NCBI RefSeq assembly: GCF_902459465.1
Contig: NC_047081.1
Coordinates: forward strand, 186,001 to 250,000
Direction: 5' to 3'
Source of the DNA: Asterias rubens
Taxonomy: Eukaryota; Echinodermata; Asteroidea; Forcipulatida; Asteriidae
Length of the DNA stretch: 64,000 nucleotides
Position numbers and translations under genes: made by a program. Below the pieces are notes generated by a model. That model had not been told where the DNA came from, searched no databases, and was given only the letters and a program-made list of their open reading frames with translations. Shown piece after piece: positions 34,509-46,300 of this stretch; position 1 is the first letter of the stretch, and each line of letters opens with the position of its first letter.

Positions 34509-36831
34509 AAGAGACGCTACCGATCTCTACTGCTTCATAGTCATCACAATCCCCATGTTCACTCAGGGACACCGTATTATCGTAAGCCGAAGATGGGTCT
34601 TCTTCATTGAAGGACGCAGTGTCCTCGTACCCATCCCCTTCATGGTCCTCGTACCCATCCCCTTCATGGTCCTCGTACCCATCTCCTTCATCCCCACCTG
34701 GCTCGACCTCCCCATCATCAACCACAGAATTCACATATCGCGATGAGTCCACAGAATCCATCCTACTCTTACGGTAGTCAATCTTAGCTTTAGAGGTTGT
34801 GATTGTTTGAGATCTTTTCTCAAGACGTTTACGGAGAAAGTAAGCAAGCACCACGGCTAGGAGAGTGAACATGACCGTAAGAAACATCGTTGGTAGGATG
34901 TAAGACGATGGTGAAGCAGGAGAACCAGGTTCTTCAGCTACTGTAAGACGGATCACAGCTTCATCAGTTTCCCCAAGCTCATTCATGACTCTACAAGTAA
35001 ACAACCCTTGGTCTGATTTCTCAACTTTTATAATGTGTAAAGTCATTTCTTGAGTGATGAAATATCTCCCTTTCAGGTTAACATCAATCGGTGTACCGTT
35101 GGGATCCAACCATGAAGTACTGGGTGCTGGTATTCCTGTGGATTTACAAGGTAGAGTTACTGTGTCACAAGCTACCGTTTGGAGCGTTTTGAAGTCTAAA
35201 ACAGCTAGAGGGGGCTCACACGCCAGATCGTGTGTTGCTAGATCTATGAGAGCGCGTCCTTCTAACCCTTGTGGTCCGTGACAAAGAGGGGTAGAGGACG
35301 GTGGATTGTTTTGCAGCCAGTCGCGTATGCTAGCCATTCTGCAGTCACACTGAAGCGGGTTGCCGAACAGCTCCAGCCGGGATAGGGTTGGGCTTCTTCC
35401 GACGATGGAATCTCCCGGTACGATCTCGATCTGATTCGAGCTTAAGTCCACAGTCTCCAGGTGACCACAGTGGCCCAAGATGCTACTGATATCACTGATG
35501 GAATTACGAGCAAGGAGCAAGATTCTCAAACCATCAACAAGTTGACAATCCTCCAAATCAAAGTTCTTAATGTTGTTGTTAGAGAAATTCATTGTGACGA
35601 TCTGTGGTAGAAGGCGGAACATCTCCGAGTGGAGTTGAACCAGCTGATTCCCGGAGAGATCCAAGCGCTCCAGGGAGTCCAGCCCAAGGAAGTACTCTGG
35701 GTGAAGCTCGTTTATATTGCAGTTTGCGAGGGACAGAATCAACAGGTCGCCCTGGTTTCGGAAGACACCTCCAAATAAAGACGTCAAAGGATTCCAATCA
35801 AGGTACAAGTATCTAAGCATATTCAGATCTCTTAATGCAGACTCTGAGATGAAGAGTATCTGGTTGTTGGACACATGGAGCTCCGTTAGACTCAAGAAAC
35901 CTCGAATGCTTTCAGAGGACAGGTTCTTTAGACTGTTTCCATCTGCATTCAGGACCTGGAGCTCTTCTGTCCACGACGGTGCCTGGATTAGGGAGTCGAG
36001 TGAGTTACCACGTATGCTTAGACTTTCCACATACGGGAAGCCATACCGTAAAGCATCTGTCAATACGTCCCAATCACGCAGTTCATTACTCTCTATAATG
36101 AATATGGAGGTGATTAGCATACCATTAGAATTACTAATACTTTGAACTTGATTATGGCTCAAAGAAAGCTTGTGGAACAACTTAGTATTCCCGAAATCAT
36201 TATCGTAATCAAAAGTGCGAATGAAGTTGTTGTCTAGTTCAAGAGTGATATTACAATTTTGGCCACCGTTGAATAAAACTTTGACATTTGTTATTAAATT
36301 GAACTGCAAGCTTATTGACGCAGAGGGTGATACGTACATGCATAGCTCCAGCTTAATGGTACCATAGACTAAGTTTGAGTTCGCTGAGAGCCGTTCCAGA
36401 GAGCTACACCTCGGTACCTCAAGGCTCGTTATCAAGTTGGAGTCAAGTTGGAGGGTCTGCAGGGAGCGTAAGTTACAATCCGCGAGCAGAACCGAAATGG
36501 AGTTGTGTTGAACTGAAACTAGTGTCAGGTTCTCCATCTTCTCTGACGTCATTAGTGACGTGATGTCTGAGATGTTGTTCCAGTCCAAGATCAGTTTGGT
36601 TAATCCGGGGTTGAGATCGTCCGGATCTAAAGTATTGATAGAGTTGTGACGTAGATCCATTACGAGGGAATCCGGGTAGTTGTCAGGAACGCATCCGAGG
36701 TTCCGGTTAGAGCAGTCAGTCATTGCAGTCACGTGATCGTAATCACACTGTGCATGACAGCTTGATGCCTGGCAGAATCCAATAGGGATTTGTAGAAGAA
36801 GCAAAATCAAGATCAATTCCAAATACGGCAT
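34507..36831 (-). CDS. Leucine-rich-repeat and Ig-domain single-pass receptor
   Basis: Type I membrane protein of 774 residues with an uninterrupted coding region. Signal peptide about 1-21. Cysteine-containing LRR N-cap (C25, C29, C40, C47). Many leucine-rich repeats about 55-490. LRR C-cap with CDC at 495-497 plus C517 and C538. One C2-type Ig domain about 540-632 (C562 and C613 the likely bridge, W574). Transmembrane helix about 644-666 followed by a basic stop-transfer (RKRLEKR). Acidic tail of about 108 residues with three EGDGYED(H/T) repeats and tyrosines at about 699, 719, 727, 735, 750 and 765. YVNS and YDNT fit the YxN consensus for Grb2-type SH2 domains. The architecture resembles LRR-Ig adhesion or signalling proteins (LRIG, AMIGO and LINGO groups and invertebrate LRR-Ig receptors), with no clear orthology. 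Ligand and role are unknown. A 3' splice site just upstream of the ATG indicates a spliced leader exon. Confidence 0.92.
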   Translation of the reverse strand: MPYLELILILLLLQIPIGFCQASSCHAQCDYDHVTAMTDCSNRNLGCVPDNYPDSLVMDLRHNSINTLDPDDLNPGLTKLILDWNNISDITSLMTSEKMENLTLVSVQHNSISVLLADCNLRSLQTLQLDSNLITSLEVPRCSSLERLSANSNLVYGTIKLELCMYVSPSASISLQFNLITNVKVLFNGGQNCNITLELDNNFIRTFDYDNDFGNTKLFHKLSLSHNQVQSISNSNGMLITSIFIIESNELRDWDVLTDALRYGFPYVESLSIRGNSLDSLIQAPSWTEELQVLNADGNSLKNLSSESIRGFLSLTELHVSNNQILFISESALRDLNMLRYLYLDWNPLTSLFGGVFRNQGDLLILSLANCNINELHPEYFLGLDSLERLDLSGNQLVQLHSEMFRLLPQIVTMNFSNNNIKNFDLEDCQLVDGLRILLLARNSISDISSILGHCGHLETVDLSSNQIEIVPGDSIVGRSPTLSRLELFGNPLQCDCRMASIRDWLQNNPPSSTPLCHGPQGLEGRALIDLATHDLACEPPLAVLDFKTLQTVACDTVTLPCKSTGIPAPSTSWLDPNGTPIDVNLKGRYFITQEMTLHIIKVEKSDQGLFTCRVMNELGETDEAVIRLTVAEEPGSPASPSSYILPTMFLTVMFTLLAVVLAYFLRKRLEKRSQTITTSKAKIDYRKSRMDSVDSSRYVNSVVDDGEVEPGGDEGDGYEDHEGDGYEDHEGDGYEDTASFNEEDPSSAYDNTVSLSEHGDCDDYEAVEIGSVS

Positions 36832-36840
36832 TTTGGCTTT

Positions 36841-37430
36841 CTGAAATGAAGCAAAAAAAAATCAATATTTTTACCATTATAAAACTATTTCCATATAGAA
36901 TTAGATATAATTTATACGAATCTTATAGAAGGTAATTTCTGGTACCAAAAAAACCCGTACCACGCCCAACGTGTTACGTTTACCGTGTTTCATCACCATT
37001 TTCTTTTTGAGAGGATTAAGTCCCCCTAAAGAATTGATTAAATACTAAGAAGAAAAAAAAACTAATAAAGAGGTGAAATTTCCCAACACAATAAATGTTC
37101 CCAGAAACATGGTAACAACGCAACTAGGCCTACATTTCTTTGATAATCATAATTATAATATTCAACATATTCGAAAAACAATATAACTTTGTGAAAGGCA
37201 AATACTTACCGTGGTGGTAAAGGTTGACTGGATGAAAACAAGCGTAGCTGGAGTTTAACTTTCGAAGAAAATAATCGCTGGCAGAAAATAAGACAATCCG
37301 AATCGCAAGGACTGGCAAAATCCAGCAGTAGTTGAAGACCAAAGACTTAACTTTCAAGCAGACTATTCTAACGATTCGTTTCTTGTTCCAGAATTGTGCT
37401 TTTATGATGGAAGTCGTGACCCGATCCATT
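36841..37430 (-). other. 5' UTR intron and probable leader exon of the LRR-Ig gene
   Basis: On the minus strand a pyrimidine-rich TTTTTTTTGCTTCATTTCAG lies about 10 bp before the ATG. A consensus GTAAGT donor is at 37209-37204. This predicts a non-coding exon ending at 37210, whose 5' end I cannot place, and an intron of about 370 bp. Confidence 0.55.
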
Positions 37431-39540
37431 TCTTAACGAAGGACGAAAAACGTTTGTGTTTCTTTTTTGCAAACAAAGGTTTTTGGGAAATGTTGATGTA
37501 CCCCTTTGGTTATGCTTTGATAAACTGGACTAGGATTCTTTTATCAACAAGGTCAATGGCAAATTCATGCACGATAAACTAAATATAACCCAAGTAGTCT
37601 TCAGTTATGATTACTGACCAAGAAACAATATTATTCAACCAGACGTTTGACACCTCTGTAGGGAATACAATATCTACTGGGTTAAATAACTTATGGGGAG
37701 GTATATTGTATGGTAATTTAAAGAAGTTATAATAATACGCCAACATATAGGGAGCTACCGTAAAAAGGTCACCGGCAAAAATAAAATATCTTGTGTACAG
37801 TTTGTGACAGATTTCTTGCTCTTTTTTGCTTGGCAGAAATTTGCGAAGCAATACTGCCAAGTGTGCTAGGGACGCTTTATAACTTTGTACCATGTGAACA
37901 AGAGAGAAATTAAAATGAATGTACTCTTCCCACAACATTTAAAGCACCGGCATTCGATTAATTAAGACGTAATTACTTCTAAAATTAATAACGAATTGAG
38001 TGTCTGCCAGTGATATTTTGACTGCGTACTTTGGCAATGGCTAGCAACATTTACTTCCAGAGCATTTGTTGCTATGGTTTGTGATTAAGTGTTTGAAAAT
38101 GATTTCTTCCAAGATGAATTATGTACTCATCTGATAAACAAAGACACTAAGCCATCACCGTGAAGCTAGGCACTAGGTCAAAGGCCAAGAGCATTTGGTT
38201 GGTTATTTTCTTCCTCCATGGTTATATGCTAAGCTGTGAGTCATCATAGCAGTATCACTATTATAGAGAATTATATAACTGATAACACACAGCGTTGGTG
38301 TTTTGTTTGGCAGAGTAAACCCAGCACGTCGTCTATAGTATTCAACCAAATGCTACAACCCTATAACCACGAATGATATAGAGCATGTGTCAATCCATAA
38401 CTGTATTTTAAAAGTAGGTTTGATATACTTATTTGTATAAAATGAGTGCCAAGATTTTTTTTTAACTCTGGATGTAAGTTTGTTGAATGTGTAAATCTGT
38501 TCAATGTTTTAGTAAACATTAAAAAATAAGCACGGCTCCGTTTTGAAGAAGCACTTTTGTGCAAAATCCTTGATAAATGGAAAATGCAACCTAAAGAGTT
38601 GATGTCAATATAGTTTCAACATGGAGCACTCGAGCTTAATAATGATACGTTCAGACTATCTGTCATGAAAGGCCCCATCCAGCCCTTCCCGTCACCAAAC
38701 ATAATTGTTTCTTTGATTTTAGCAATCGAAACAGGAATTAGACTGCGATAAATTTACACTCCCTGACAAACATCAACCTGATACAAAATGCAAAGCTTTC
38801 GACTAAGAATGTTCGGGAAGTTGTTTTGACTTTAGAGGTTATAATGTTTTTACCAACAGTTACCTTCCAATCCAGTACTCAGACTTTCATTTGCTTCGAA
38901 AGAAACATTAACAAAATTAACACGAAGGAGGCTTTAAAGACAAACTCAAGAGTTGATATTTGGGGACAGATCCAACCAAAAGCTCAAATCTATGCGTAAT
39001 CTGAAGACTAACACAACTCCCATACACAATTTGCAGCAATCAAAACATGAATTAGCCTATGAATAATGTGAGCAAAATTCCTGGTAAACATCAACCATAT
39101 AGTTTTTGTTTTCACTGAATCGCGAACACCTACTCTGATGATCATATATTAACAAATTGGTGTTGTGGTGCGTGTAAAAAGTTAGATATTATGAAAAAAC
39201 ATCTGTTGCAACAAAAAACAGTAATGAGCAGGTTGTTGAGGCAGACATATATTTGTTATCTGTTTGCTGTAACCATTTCAAGAACCAGACTTGAATTGTG
39301 AAGAAAAGCCTCCCTGCAGTTTATTGCCAATAAATGTATAGCAGTGATTTACGATGGTCGTATTTTTAAAAATATACGTTTATTACGTAACACTGTAACA
39401 CATATTGCGAACTTTGTACGTGTATTCAAGAAGGAACTCAGAGTGAAAATACACACACGACAGAGGTCACCGTGTCACTAATAACTGTGTCACCAACAGA
39501 GGGAGGTTAAAGTCATAATGCCATCTCTTATCTTCACCGG
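37431..39540. other. Intergenic sequence, no supported gene
   Basis: AT-rich. The minus-strand frame at 37579-37938 has no recognisable domains. Contains TTGGCAGAAATTTGCG-type fragments related to the dispersed TTAGCAGAA family. Confidence 0.4.
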
Positions 39541-39640
39541 TAGCCAATCAGAACACGGGGCGTGGTGACATGCTGGGTTCTGATTGGTCGGAAGCTTGAG
39601 GGTGTTGCTTATAAGAAGGAGTAGATTGGGAATTCAGGAG
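39541..39640 (+). promoter_or_regulatory. FABP-like gene core promoter
   Basis: CCAAT box at 39544-39548 (AGCCAATCAGAAC) and an inverted CCAAT at 39583-39587 (GTTCTGATTGGTC) form an inverted pair. TTATAAGAAG at 39609-39618 is a TATA box. Transcription is expected to start near 39640. This is the clearest promoter in the window. Confidence 0.75.
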
Positions 39641-39707
39641 CAGCTCTCTCCAGCTAAACATCTTGAAAGTATCACGTCAACTGACTACTCTTTCTTCCCT
39701 ACGAAAG
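39640..39707 (+). other. Non-coding first exon of the FABP-like gene
   Basis: Starts about 30 bp below the TATA box and ends at the consensus donor ACGAAAG|GTAAGA. It joins the acceptor CTCTTACAG at 41607, giving a leader of about 90 nt before the ATG. The start is approximate. Confidence 0.6.
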
Positions 39708-40865
39708 GTAAGATACCGAACTCTTGATTTGTTGTTTCTTTCTCTGTACACTTTCTAAAGATACAGCCTTTCACATGAGTCATCTTCATCAATTCCTTAT
39801 ACCCTCAGGTTTTCGGCACCAATGCCTCTCTGCCCTCTAGTTAGGCAAACTCTCAGCTCATGTCCACTCTTTGATGGTGTATTTCCCTCGAGCTTCCGTC
39901 CTCCTTTCACTGTGCCTTGTGCAATATTATTTGCTATTTTCCAAGCAAGGTTCTGTTTCTTCTTGTTCTTATTGCATGTTGGATAACCCATGGAGGTAGA
40001 GATAGTAACCCAAACCGTCGAGCTGCAGTTTACCAGTGGTTTGGTTTACCAGTTGGCATGTTTTGTCGTCTTGTTACGTCGTATTGTTTCAAAGTTGAAT
40101 TAAACCATGGAGGTAGAGCAAATGTACATTTGGAGAAGTTCTCATCTGGCAAGATGTGTTGTTTGATAAGCCTACTTGTTAACACTTCCAGTTTAAAGTA
40201 TTTACTGCAGTAAAGTATGGGTGCAATGATATTTGCTACAAGGAAAACTGTTTGAAATAATGCGAGACTTGCGCGATTTATTTCTAAAGAAATTGGATTA
40301 TAAGAGTGAAGACTCTACATCAAGTTTCATTCTCCTGAAATTTATTTTTTGCAAAAAGACATTTTCTTGATGAACCCTTTTCCGTGAAATGTAACACTTC
40401 ATTCGGTTTGTTAAGAGTTTTTAGAAGTTACCAGTTGTTTTATAACTCCAAAACAAAAGCAAAGACGTCGACAAGCCCAAGGGCCAATGGGTAAACAAAC
40501 ACTCCCTGCTCCACTTAGCCCAAAGATACATTTAATCTTGTGCCCGATCTTCGCATTAAAATCACCATAATGACATTATGTTTGTTCTGTCAACTGGCAA
40601 CTTTATAGGGATTACATCCACAAATCCCCTATAGACGGGAAGGCAAACTAATATATCAAAGGTGCGCTGTTTACTTTCAGTCATTATGTCAACATTAAGA
40701 TATGGATAATCTTATAGAATGTGACAATTCATTAGAACATACATGTACATTGCTTGCTTTTGTCTTTTTACCATGGCAACACAAGTTATAGTTTATCATG
40801 AGGCAGTGTTTGTCGACTGGGTGAATCCCTTAATTAATGAATCATGTAATTACTACACTGTATAT

Positions 40866-41145
40866 TAGTTTCCCCTTCTTGCTATTCTAGTTCTGAGTTG
40901 TCGTTTAGTTTCCCCTTCTTGCTATTCTAGTTCTGAGTTGTCGTTTAGTTTCCCCTTCTTGCTATTCTAGTTCTGAGTTGTCGTTTAGTTTCCCCTTCTT
41001 GCTATTCTAGTTCTGAGTTGTCGTTTAGTTTCCCCTTCTTGCTATTCTAGTTCTGAGTTGTCGTTTAGTTTCCCCTTCTTGCTATTCTAGTTCTGAGTTG
41101 TCGTTTAGTTTCCCCTTCTTGCTATTCTAGTTCTGAGTTGTCGTT
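40866..41145. repeat. 40-bp minisatellite, seven near-identical copies, FABP intron 1
   Basis: The word TCCCCTTCTTGCTATTCTAG recurs at exactly 40-bp spacing at 40871, 40911, 40951, 40991, 41031, 41071 and 41111. Copies appear identical, implying recent expansion. Confidence 0.95.
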
Positions 41146-41334
41146 TTTTGTGGATGCTTGGATTCTTCTCTTTCTATATCTAGGTTTCCATCTTGCAATT
41201 ATCGTAAACATCAATCAAAAAGATGATATTCTAACTTATATTCTCTCGTCTTCTGTAAATTGCTTCAAGTGAAATATGAAATGGCTTTCATTCCATTGGA
41301 CTTAAGTCAAATTCGCATCCCAAACACAATTTAC

Positions 41335-41592
41335 GGTGATAGTGGTTTTACTGTACTCAAAACAAAACACAATTTACTGTGTGATAGTGGTTTTACTGTA
41401 CTCAAAACAAAACACAATTTACTGTGTGATAGTGGTTTTACTGTACTCAAAACAAAACACAATTTACTGTGTGATAGTGGTTTTACTGTACTCAAAACAA
41501 AACACAATTTACTGTGTGAAACTGGTTTTACTTAACTCAAAACAAAACACAATTTACTGTGTGATAGTGGTTTTACTTAACTCAAAACAATC
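41335..41592. repeat. 45-bp minisatellite, six copies, FABP intron 1
   Basis: GATAGTGGTTTTACTG(T) units recur at 45-bp spacing (41338, 41383, 41428, 41473, then two diverged units at about 41518 and 41563). As 45 is a multiple of three, each frame repeats a 15-residue word. These frames are not genes. Confidence 0.93.
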
Positions 41593-41630
41593 CTTCCTCT
41601 CTTACAGTTACCTAACTCATCTCAACCAAC

Positions 41631-42654
41631 ATGCCCTGTGACTTGAGCGGAAAGTGGGTGTATGCCAGCGGAGATGGTATGGATGCTCTATTGGACCTTC
41701 TTAAGGTACCGGCTGAGAAGCGTCCCACTGACCCCTCCTCTACCGTAGAGATCACCCAGAGTGGAGATGACTTCACTGTCAAGACAACCGCTGCTGATGG
41801 CAACTGCCGTGAGGCCAAGTTCACAATCGGTGAGTGTAACAATTTATCGTGATTTCCAGATTTATTCTTGTCTTGGGAAAACAAGGAATTGCATAAAGAA
41901 ACTTAATTTAAGTTCATTTAAGTTTACTTCCACCCCCTCGGGCCTCCTTGTTAAACTTCTATTTAGGAGTACCAATACACTACAGTACAATCTTTAAAGG
42001 GCCTTGGCAATCTTTTACGGTCTTTATGAGTTTTGTTATTCTAAAAACAATTTGCAGTGTAACAATTTATTGTTTCAATCAGTTGGCCATGACGTCTCAA
42101 AGACTAAGTATCACCTCAATGCACACAGAGAGATGATTTCCGTAGCAAATCCTACTAAGATGGCATTCCATCAAGCAAAGTTTAAAATCCTACTTTAAAA
42201 TGTTATAATAGTTCTTATGAGAGATCACCTAATATCACAAGGCCACAGGTGAGGGCTGCTTAATTGTCACCAGGGGCACGTTGCTACCTACTCCTTGGGC
42301 TGAAACAGGGTTACCCACTTCCTTCAGATGTTGGCATGGCTATCATCCACAAGAACCTTCCCTGGTAGAGCAGATTGCACTACCTTCACAACAATTAGTA
42401 TTAATGTTACTATTATTCCAATTAATATCTATGATTGCATTTTCTTTTCTTCAGGTGTTGAGTTTTCCGACCCAGACATCAAGGCCCTCCGAGGGGTTGA
42501 GGTTAAAGCCACACCTTCCTGGGAGGGAGATAAGCTCGTCCTCAAAGGGTCTGGTGGAAACGGGACAGCGACCCGTGAGATCGTTGGAGGTCAACTAGTC
42601 ATGAGCTTTGACATTATGGGAACCAAGGCAACAAGATTCTTCAACAAGGCATAA
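41631..42654 (+). CDS. Fatty-acid-binding protein-like (intracellular lipid-binding protein)
   Basis: Small cytosolic beta-barrel carrier of fatty acids or related ligands. Two coding exons, 41631-41829 and 42455-42654 (phase 1), preceded by a non-coding exon. 399 nt, 132 residues, the canonical FABP length. The N-terminus has the family GKW motif (LSGKWVYAS), then a helix-turn-helix lid region (about 17-35) and alternating beta strands. The C-terminus is ATRFFNKA. In most FABPs the C-terminal Arg-x-Tyr contacts the ligand carboxylate. Here Arg127 is kept but the Tyr position is Phe129. The single coding intron after codon 66 does not match the three-intron vertebrate pattern. Polyadenylation signal AATAAA at 42806-42811. 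FABP versus another member of the same lipid-binding family cannot be resolved from sequence alone. Confidence 0.87.
42235..42410 (-). repeat. SINE fragment in FABP intron 2
   Basis: Shares TTGCTACCTACTCCTTGGGC, GAAACAGGGTTACCCACTTC and CCTGGTAGAGCAGATTGCAC with the elements at 46659-46880 and 50155-50470. The tRNA-like head is missing. Confidence 0.7.
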
Positions 42655-42805
42655 ACATCATCAACAACTTCAGTCGAACATTTATGATCAGTACAAAATG
42701 AAAATGGTTTTATTCTATTATAAAATCATGTAAAAAATTACACAAGCCCTTTCACTCTATTACTTGTATATCTCATGAAGCTGTATAGCAATTTTGAAAC
42801 GTTGA

Positions 42806-42811
42806 AATAAA
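42806..42811 (+). terminator. FABP-like gene polyadenylation signal
   Basis: AATAAA about 150 bp after the stop, in an AT-rich 3' UTR. Confidence 0.7.
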
Positions 42812-43367
42812 TCACACATTTTTGTACATGTATCAATGAATCATGTGTTTTAGTCAAATAATTATTGACTCAGTCGGACGTCTCCCTTTTAACTACTGAC
42901 TAATTATATTTCACATCAAAACTTAGCATTGTCACAACTAGAATTTTGAAAAAAATGAGGGGGGGGGTGCAAACAGGGGCAAGGGCATAGATTTGGGGGC
43001 TTTTCTCCATTGCACTTGGGGGAGGGGGTCTGAAAGGGGGTGCTCTCACCCCCATCCCCAATCCCCACCCCCATCCCCAATGTTGGTTAAGCCACTGCAA
43101 CTTGTTTTAAATACTTGAGTCCTACAACAGTCTTTGTTTAACAGAATGTATTCAATGAGTGACAACTATGGTCATCATAACCACTAATGTTGTAGTCAAG
43201 TTCACGACCTCCAAGGCCAAAGCCAAGTCCAAGTTCTGGGTCTCTGAGGTCAAGACCAATGCCAAGATCAACGCCGACACCACAGCAGTCGATCCAAAGT
43301 CGGCCTTTATACTTGTAACACTTGTTGAGGCAAGCCAAATAACCAAAGCAAGGGCCTGAATGATGTC
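42812..43367. other. Intergenic sequence between FABP-like gene and PBLD
   Basis: G- and C-rich simple tracts at 42958-43080 (CCCCATCCCCAATCCCCACC type). Probably includes the PBLD 3' UTR on the minus strand. No other gene. Confidence 0.45.
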
Positions 43368-46300
43368 CTAAATAGCAATTTCACCCTGAAGAACAACCGT
43401 AGCTCGTCCAAGTAGATCAACGCGCCCTTCATCCCGTATCCTCATCTCAATATCACCGCCCCTCTTTGAACACTGACGAGCTGTTAAAACACAATCATTG
43501 TACAATCATGACTTGGGTTGTCAGTAGAGGGCGCTCTTGAACAAAAATTTCACCAATTAAGTTGCAGAGTATCAACTTCACACACAAAACATCAGGTAGC
43601 AGTAGTAGACAAATCTGTTCCTATCAACATGGCGAGATCAATTTGATCTCATTGATTGTTTGATACAGAAATGTATCCTTATCAATGACAGTGAGTTCTC
43701 AGTCCTAATCAACTACGGTGAATCTCAAATCTCAATCCTACTCAACCATAAGTTTTTTGTCCTACTCGGCTAAAAATATCAAATCTCAATCCTAATTATC
43801 TGTACTGAGATTCCAAACTAACTCAGATTATGGTGAAAAGCAAATCCTACTCGATGAGTTGATCAGCGGCATCCTAACTTGGTGAGACCCTAATCCTACT
43901 GGGTGTTGGTGAGACCCTAATCCTACTGAGTGTTGGTGAGACCCTAATCCTACTGAGTGTTGGTGAGACCCTAATCCTACTGAGTGTTGGTGAGACCCTA
44001 ATCCTACTGAGTGTTGGTGAGACCCTAATCCTACTGAGTGTTGGTGAGACCCTAATCCTACTGGGTGTTGGTGAGACCCTAATCCTACTGAGTGTTGGTG
44101 AGACCCTAATCCTACTGGGTGTTGGTGAGACCCTAATCCTACTGAGTGTTGGTGAGACCCTAATCCTACTGAGTGTTGGTGAGACCCTAATCCTACCGAG
44201 TGTTGGTGAGACCCTAATCCTACTGAGTGTTGGTGAGACCCTAATCCTACTGAGTGTTGGTGAGACCCTAATCCTACTGGGTGTTGGTGAGACCCTAATC
44301 CTACTGGGTGTTGGTGAGACCCTAATCCTACTGGGTGTTGGTGAGACCCTAATCCTACTGAGTGTTGGTGAGACCCTAATCCTACTGGGTGTTGGTGAGA
44401 CCCTAATCCTACTGAGTGTTGGTGAGACCCTAGACCCTAGTCCCATTTTGTGATAGTGAGATCTTACCCTACACGGCAATCAGTCAGAATTCTACCAAAC
44501 TTAAAGTGAGATCCAAACCCTACGAAACTCAGTGGTGAGTTTTGATCCTACTCAGTATTGTATACAACTAAATGTATCTCAATCATACTCGATGATAATG
44601 AGAACTCAATTCTACTCAGCAATAACAAAATCTGAATCATTTTCAGAGAACAATGTAATCTACGTTTACATTTCACGATGAAAACATTTCTTCATCTCAC
44701 TCATTTGAGATCAACAGTAGCTTACATTTCAATTGTACGCCACTACTACTACCATTTTAAACATTTAGAAAGTATCAAATAAGATCAACATTTGAAATCT
44801 TACCATAAAGTTCTTTCTTGCTCAGTGTCTCTGCCCAGTAACCAGCTAAAACAGTGTGTGCAGAACCTGAACAAAAGATACAGTCAACATCTTTTTAATA
44901 ACGGAATAAAAGAGTAGGTGACGAGGTCTTAAGTCGGCATTTAAAACTGGCAGGGATGTCCGTATGAGAAATGATCGAGCCTTACATATGGTGAGGGTGA
45001 GAGAAGCAAATTATGGTCAAGTTCTTTGTTCAAGGGGATACCATAATGATGACCTCTGTGCACAAGACGGTTCTGTCACAACATTATATTTATACAACAA
45101 GGTTATCTAAACTTTTCCAGTGTCTGGATCAACTAACCTGTAACAGGGTCTTCTGGGATACCATTCCACGGAGAAAAATACCTGGAGATGAAATCATACT
45201 GTCTGTCTGCTGCGCCCACGCCTCCGTTGTCACGGTTACCCTTCAGTGTCACTATAACACCCCGTACGTGAGAAGCATTAGGGGCAGCCATCATGGCTGT
45301 ACAGTCTGGTTTCAGACTCTCCAAAGTGTCTCTGTAGAATAGGATAGAATAGTACATAACTTTGTTTAGACTGGTTGCTCTCTTTTGAAATGAAGGCATT
45401 TTATACCCATCTAGCCTCCCTAAGCAGAATTTGATTTCTATGACTGCTAAGCGACCCCCTTCCAAACCCACAGGCACATTGACATTCCCCTTGTAGCATG
45501 AAAAAACTTCAGTTTATAAGATCATATAGCATACTAATTGCCAACATTTAACGGCAAAAGTAACAATTCTCATTTTAAACACTTACGAATTCTAGTACCT
45601 TGTCTCAGAGTCCGAAAGTCTAAGCAGCAGTTTTTTAGTTGTTTCAGAATAAAAAACTTCTTGGGGTTTATAGTCACCAATGGTTACCTGTAAACAAATT
45701 GAGAAAAGTTGTCATTTTCAAATGTTCAACCACCAGTCCAATTATTAGTAGCACAAATATCCAATAGTATACTTTTGTACGATTCTATTGAACTTGGGGT
45801 TATACTAAACTGATATGTGGATCAGGGGGGGGGGACAATTTAGATTGACCCTAAACTAATTGCTAAGAGAAGTGTGATGTCATAAAATGAAGGTGATACT
45901 GACAACTTGTCCTAAGTGCTTTGTGAATTTTGAGCCAAGGCATCAAAATGGAAGATGAGCTTTTTGTTTATTGAGCAACATTTTAAGTAACTTACTCAAG
46001 GAGTTAGGGTTAAACAAAAGTATAAAAGAAAAATTGGATCAAACAAAATTTCATGATTGATAATTTATTTGAAGGAAACTTACCTGAATTAATTCTGATA
46101 GAGGTGCCTCATCCTAAACAAACCGAGAGAAAATAAAATATATAAATGTTTTTTAGCTCAAACTTTACTATAGGGTCCAACTTTTGCAGGGATTCCATCC
46201 GGTGCAGTTGTGTTTAGTCAGCCGTAGGGCAACAAGGGGCAGAAAAGGATGTTAGTCAAAATTGTTGTGGTTACGCTCTTTACTTGCAAATTTATGGAAA

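Noticed and set aside
37579-37938. 119-codon minus-strand frame (MLWEEYIHFN...)
   Set aside because: No family recognised, AT-driven composition, overlaps dispersed-repeat-like fragments.
41260-41641. Two overlapping frames repeating SGFTVLKTKHNLLCD and a shifted version
   Set aside because: A product of the 45-bp minisatellite in the FABP intron.
43874-44479. 201-codon minus-strand frame SRIRVSPTL repeats
   Set aside because: A product of the 27-bp minisatellite (period divisible by 3) inside PBLD intron 7.
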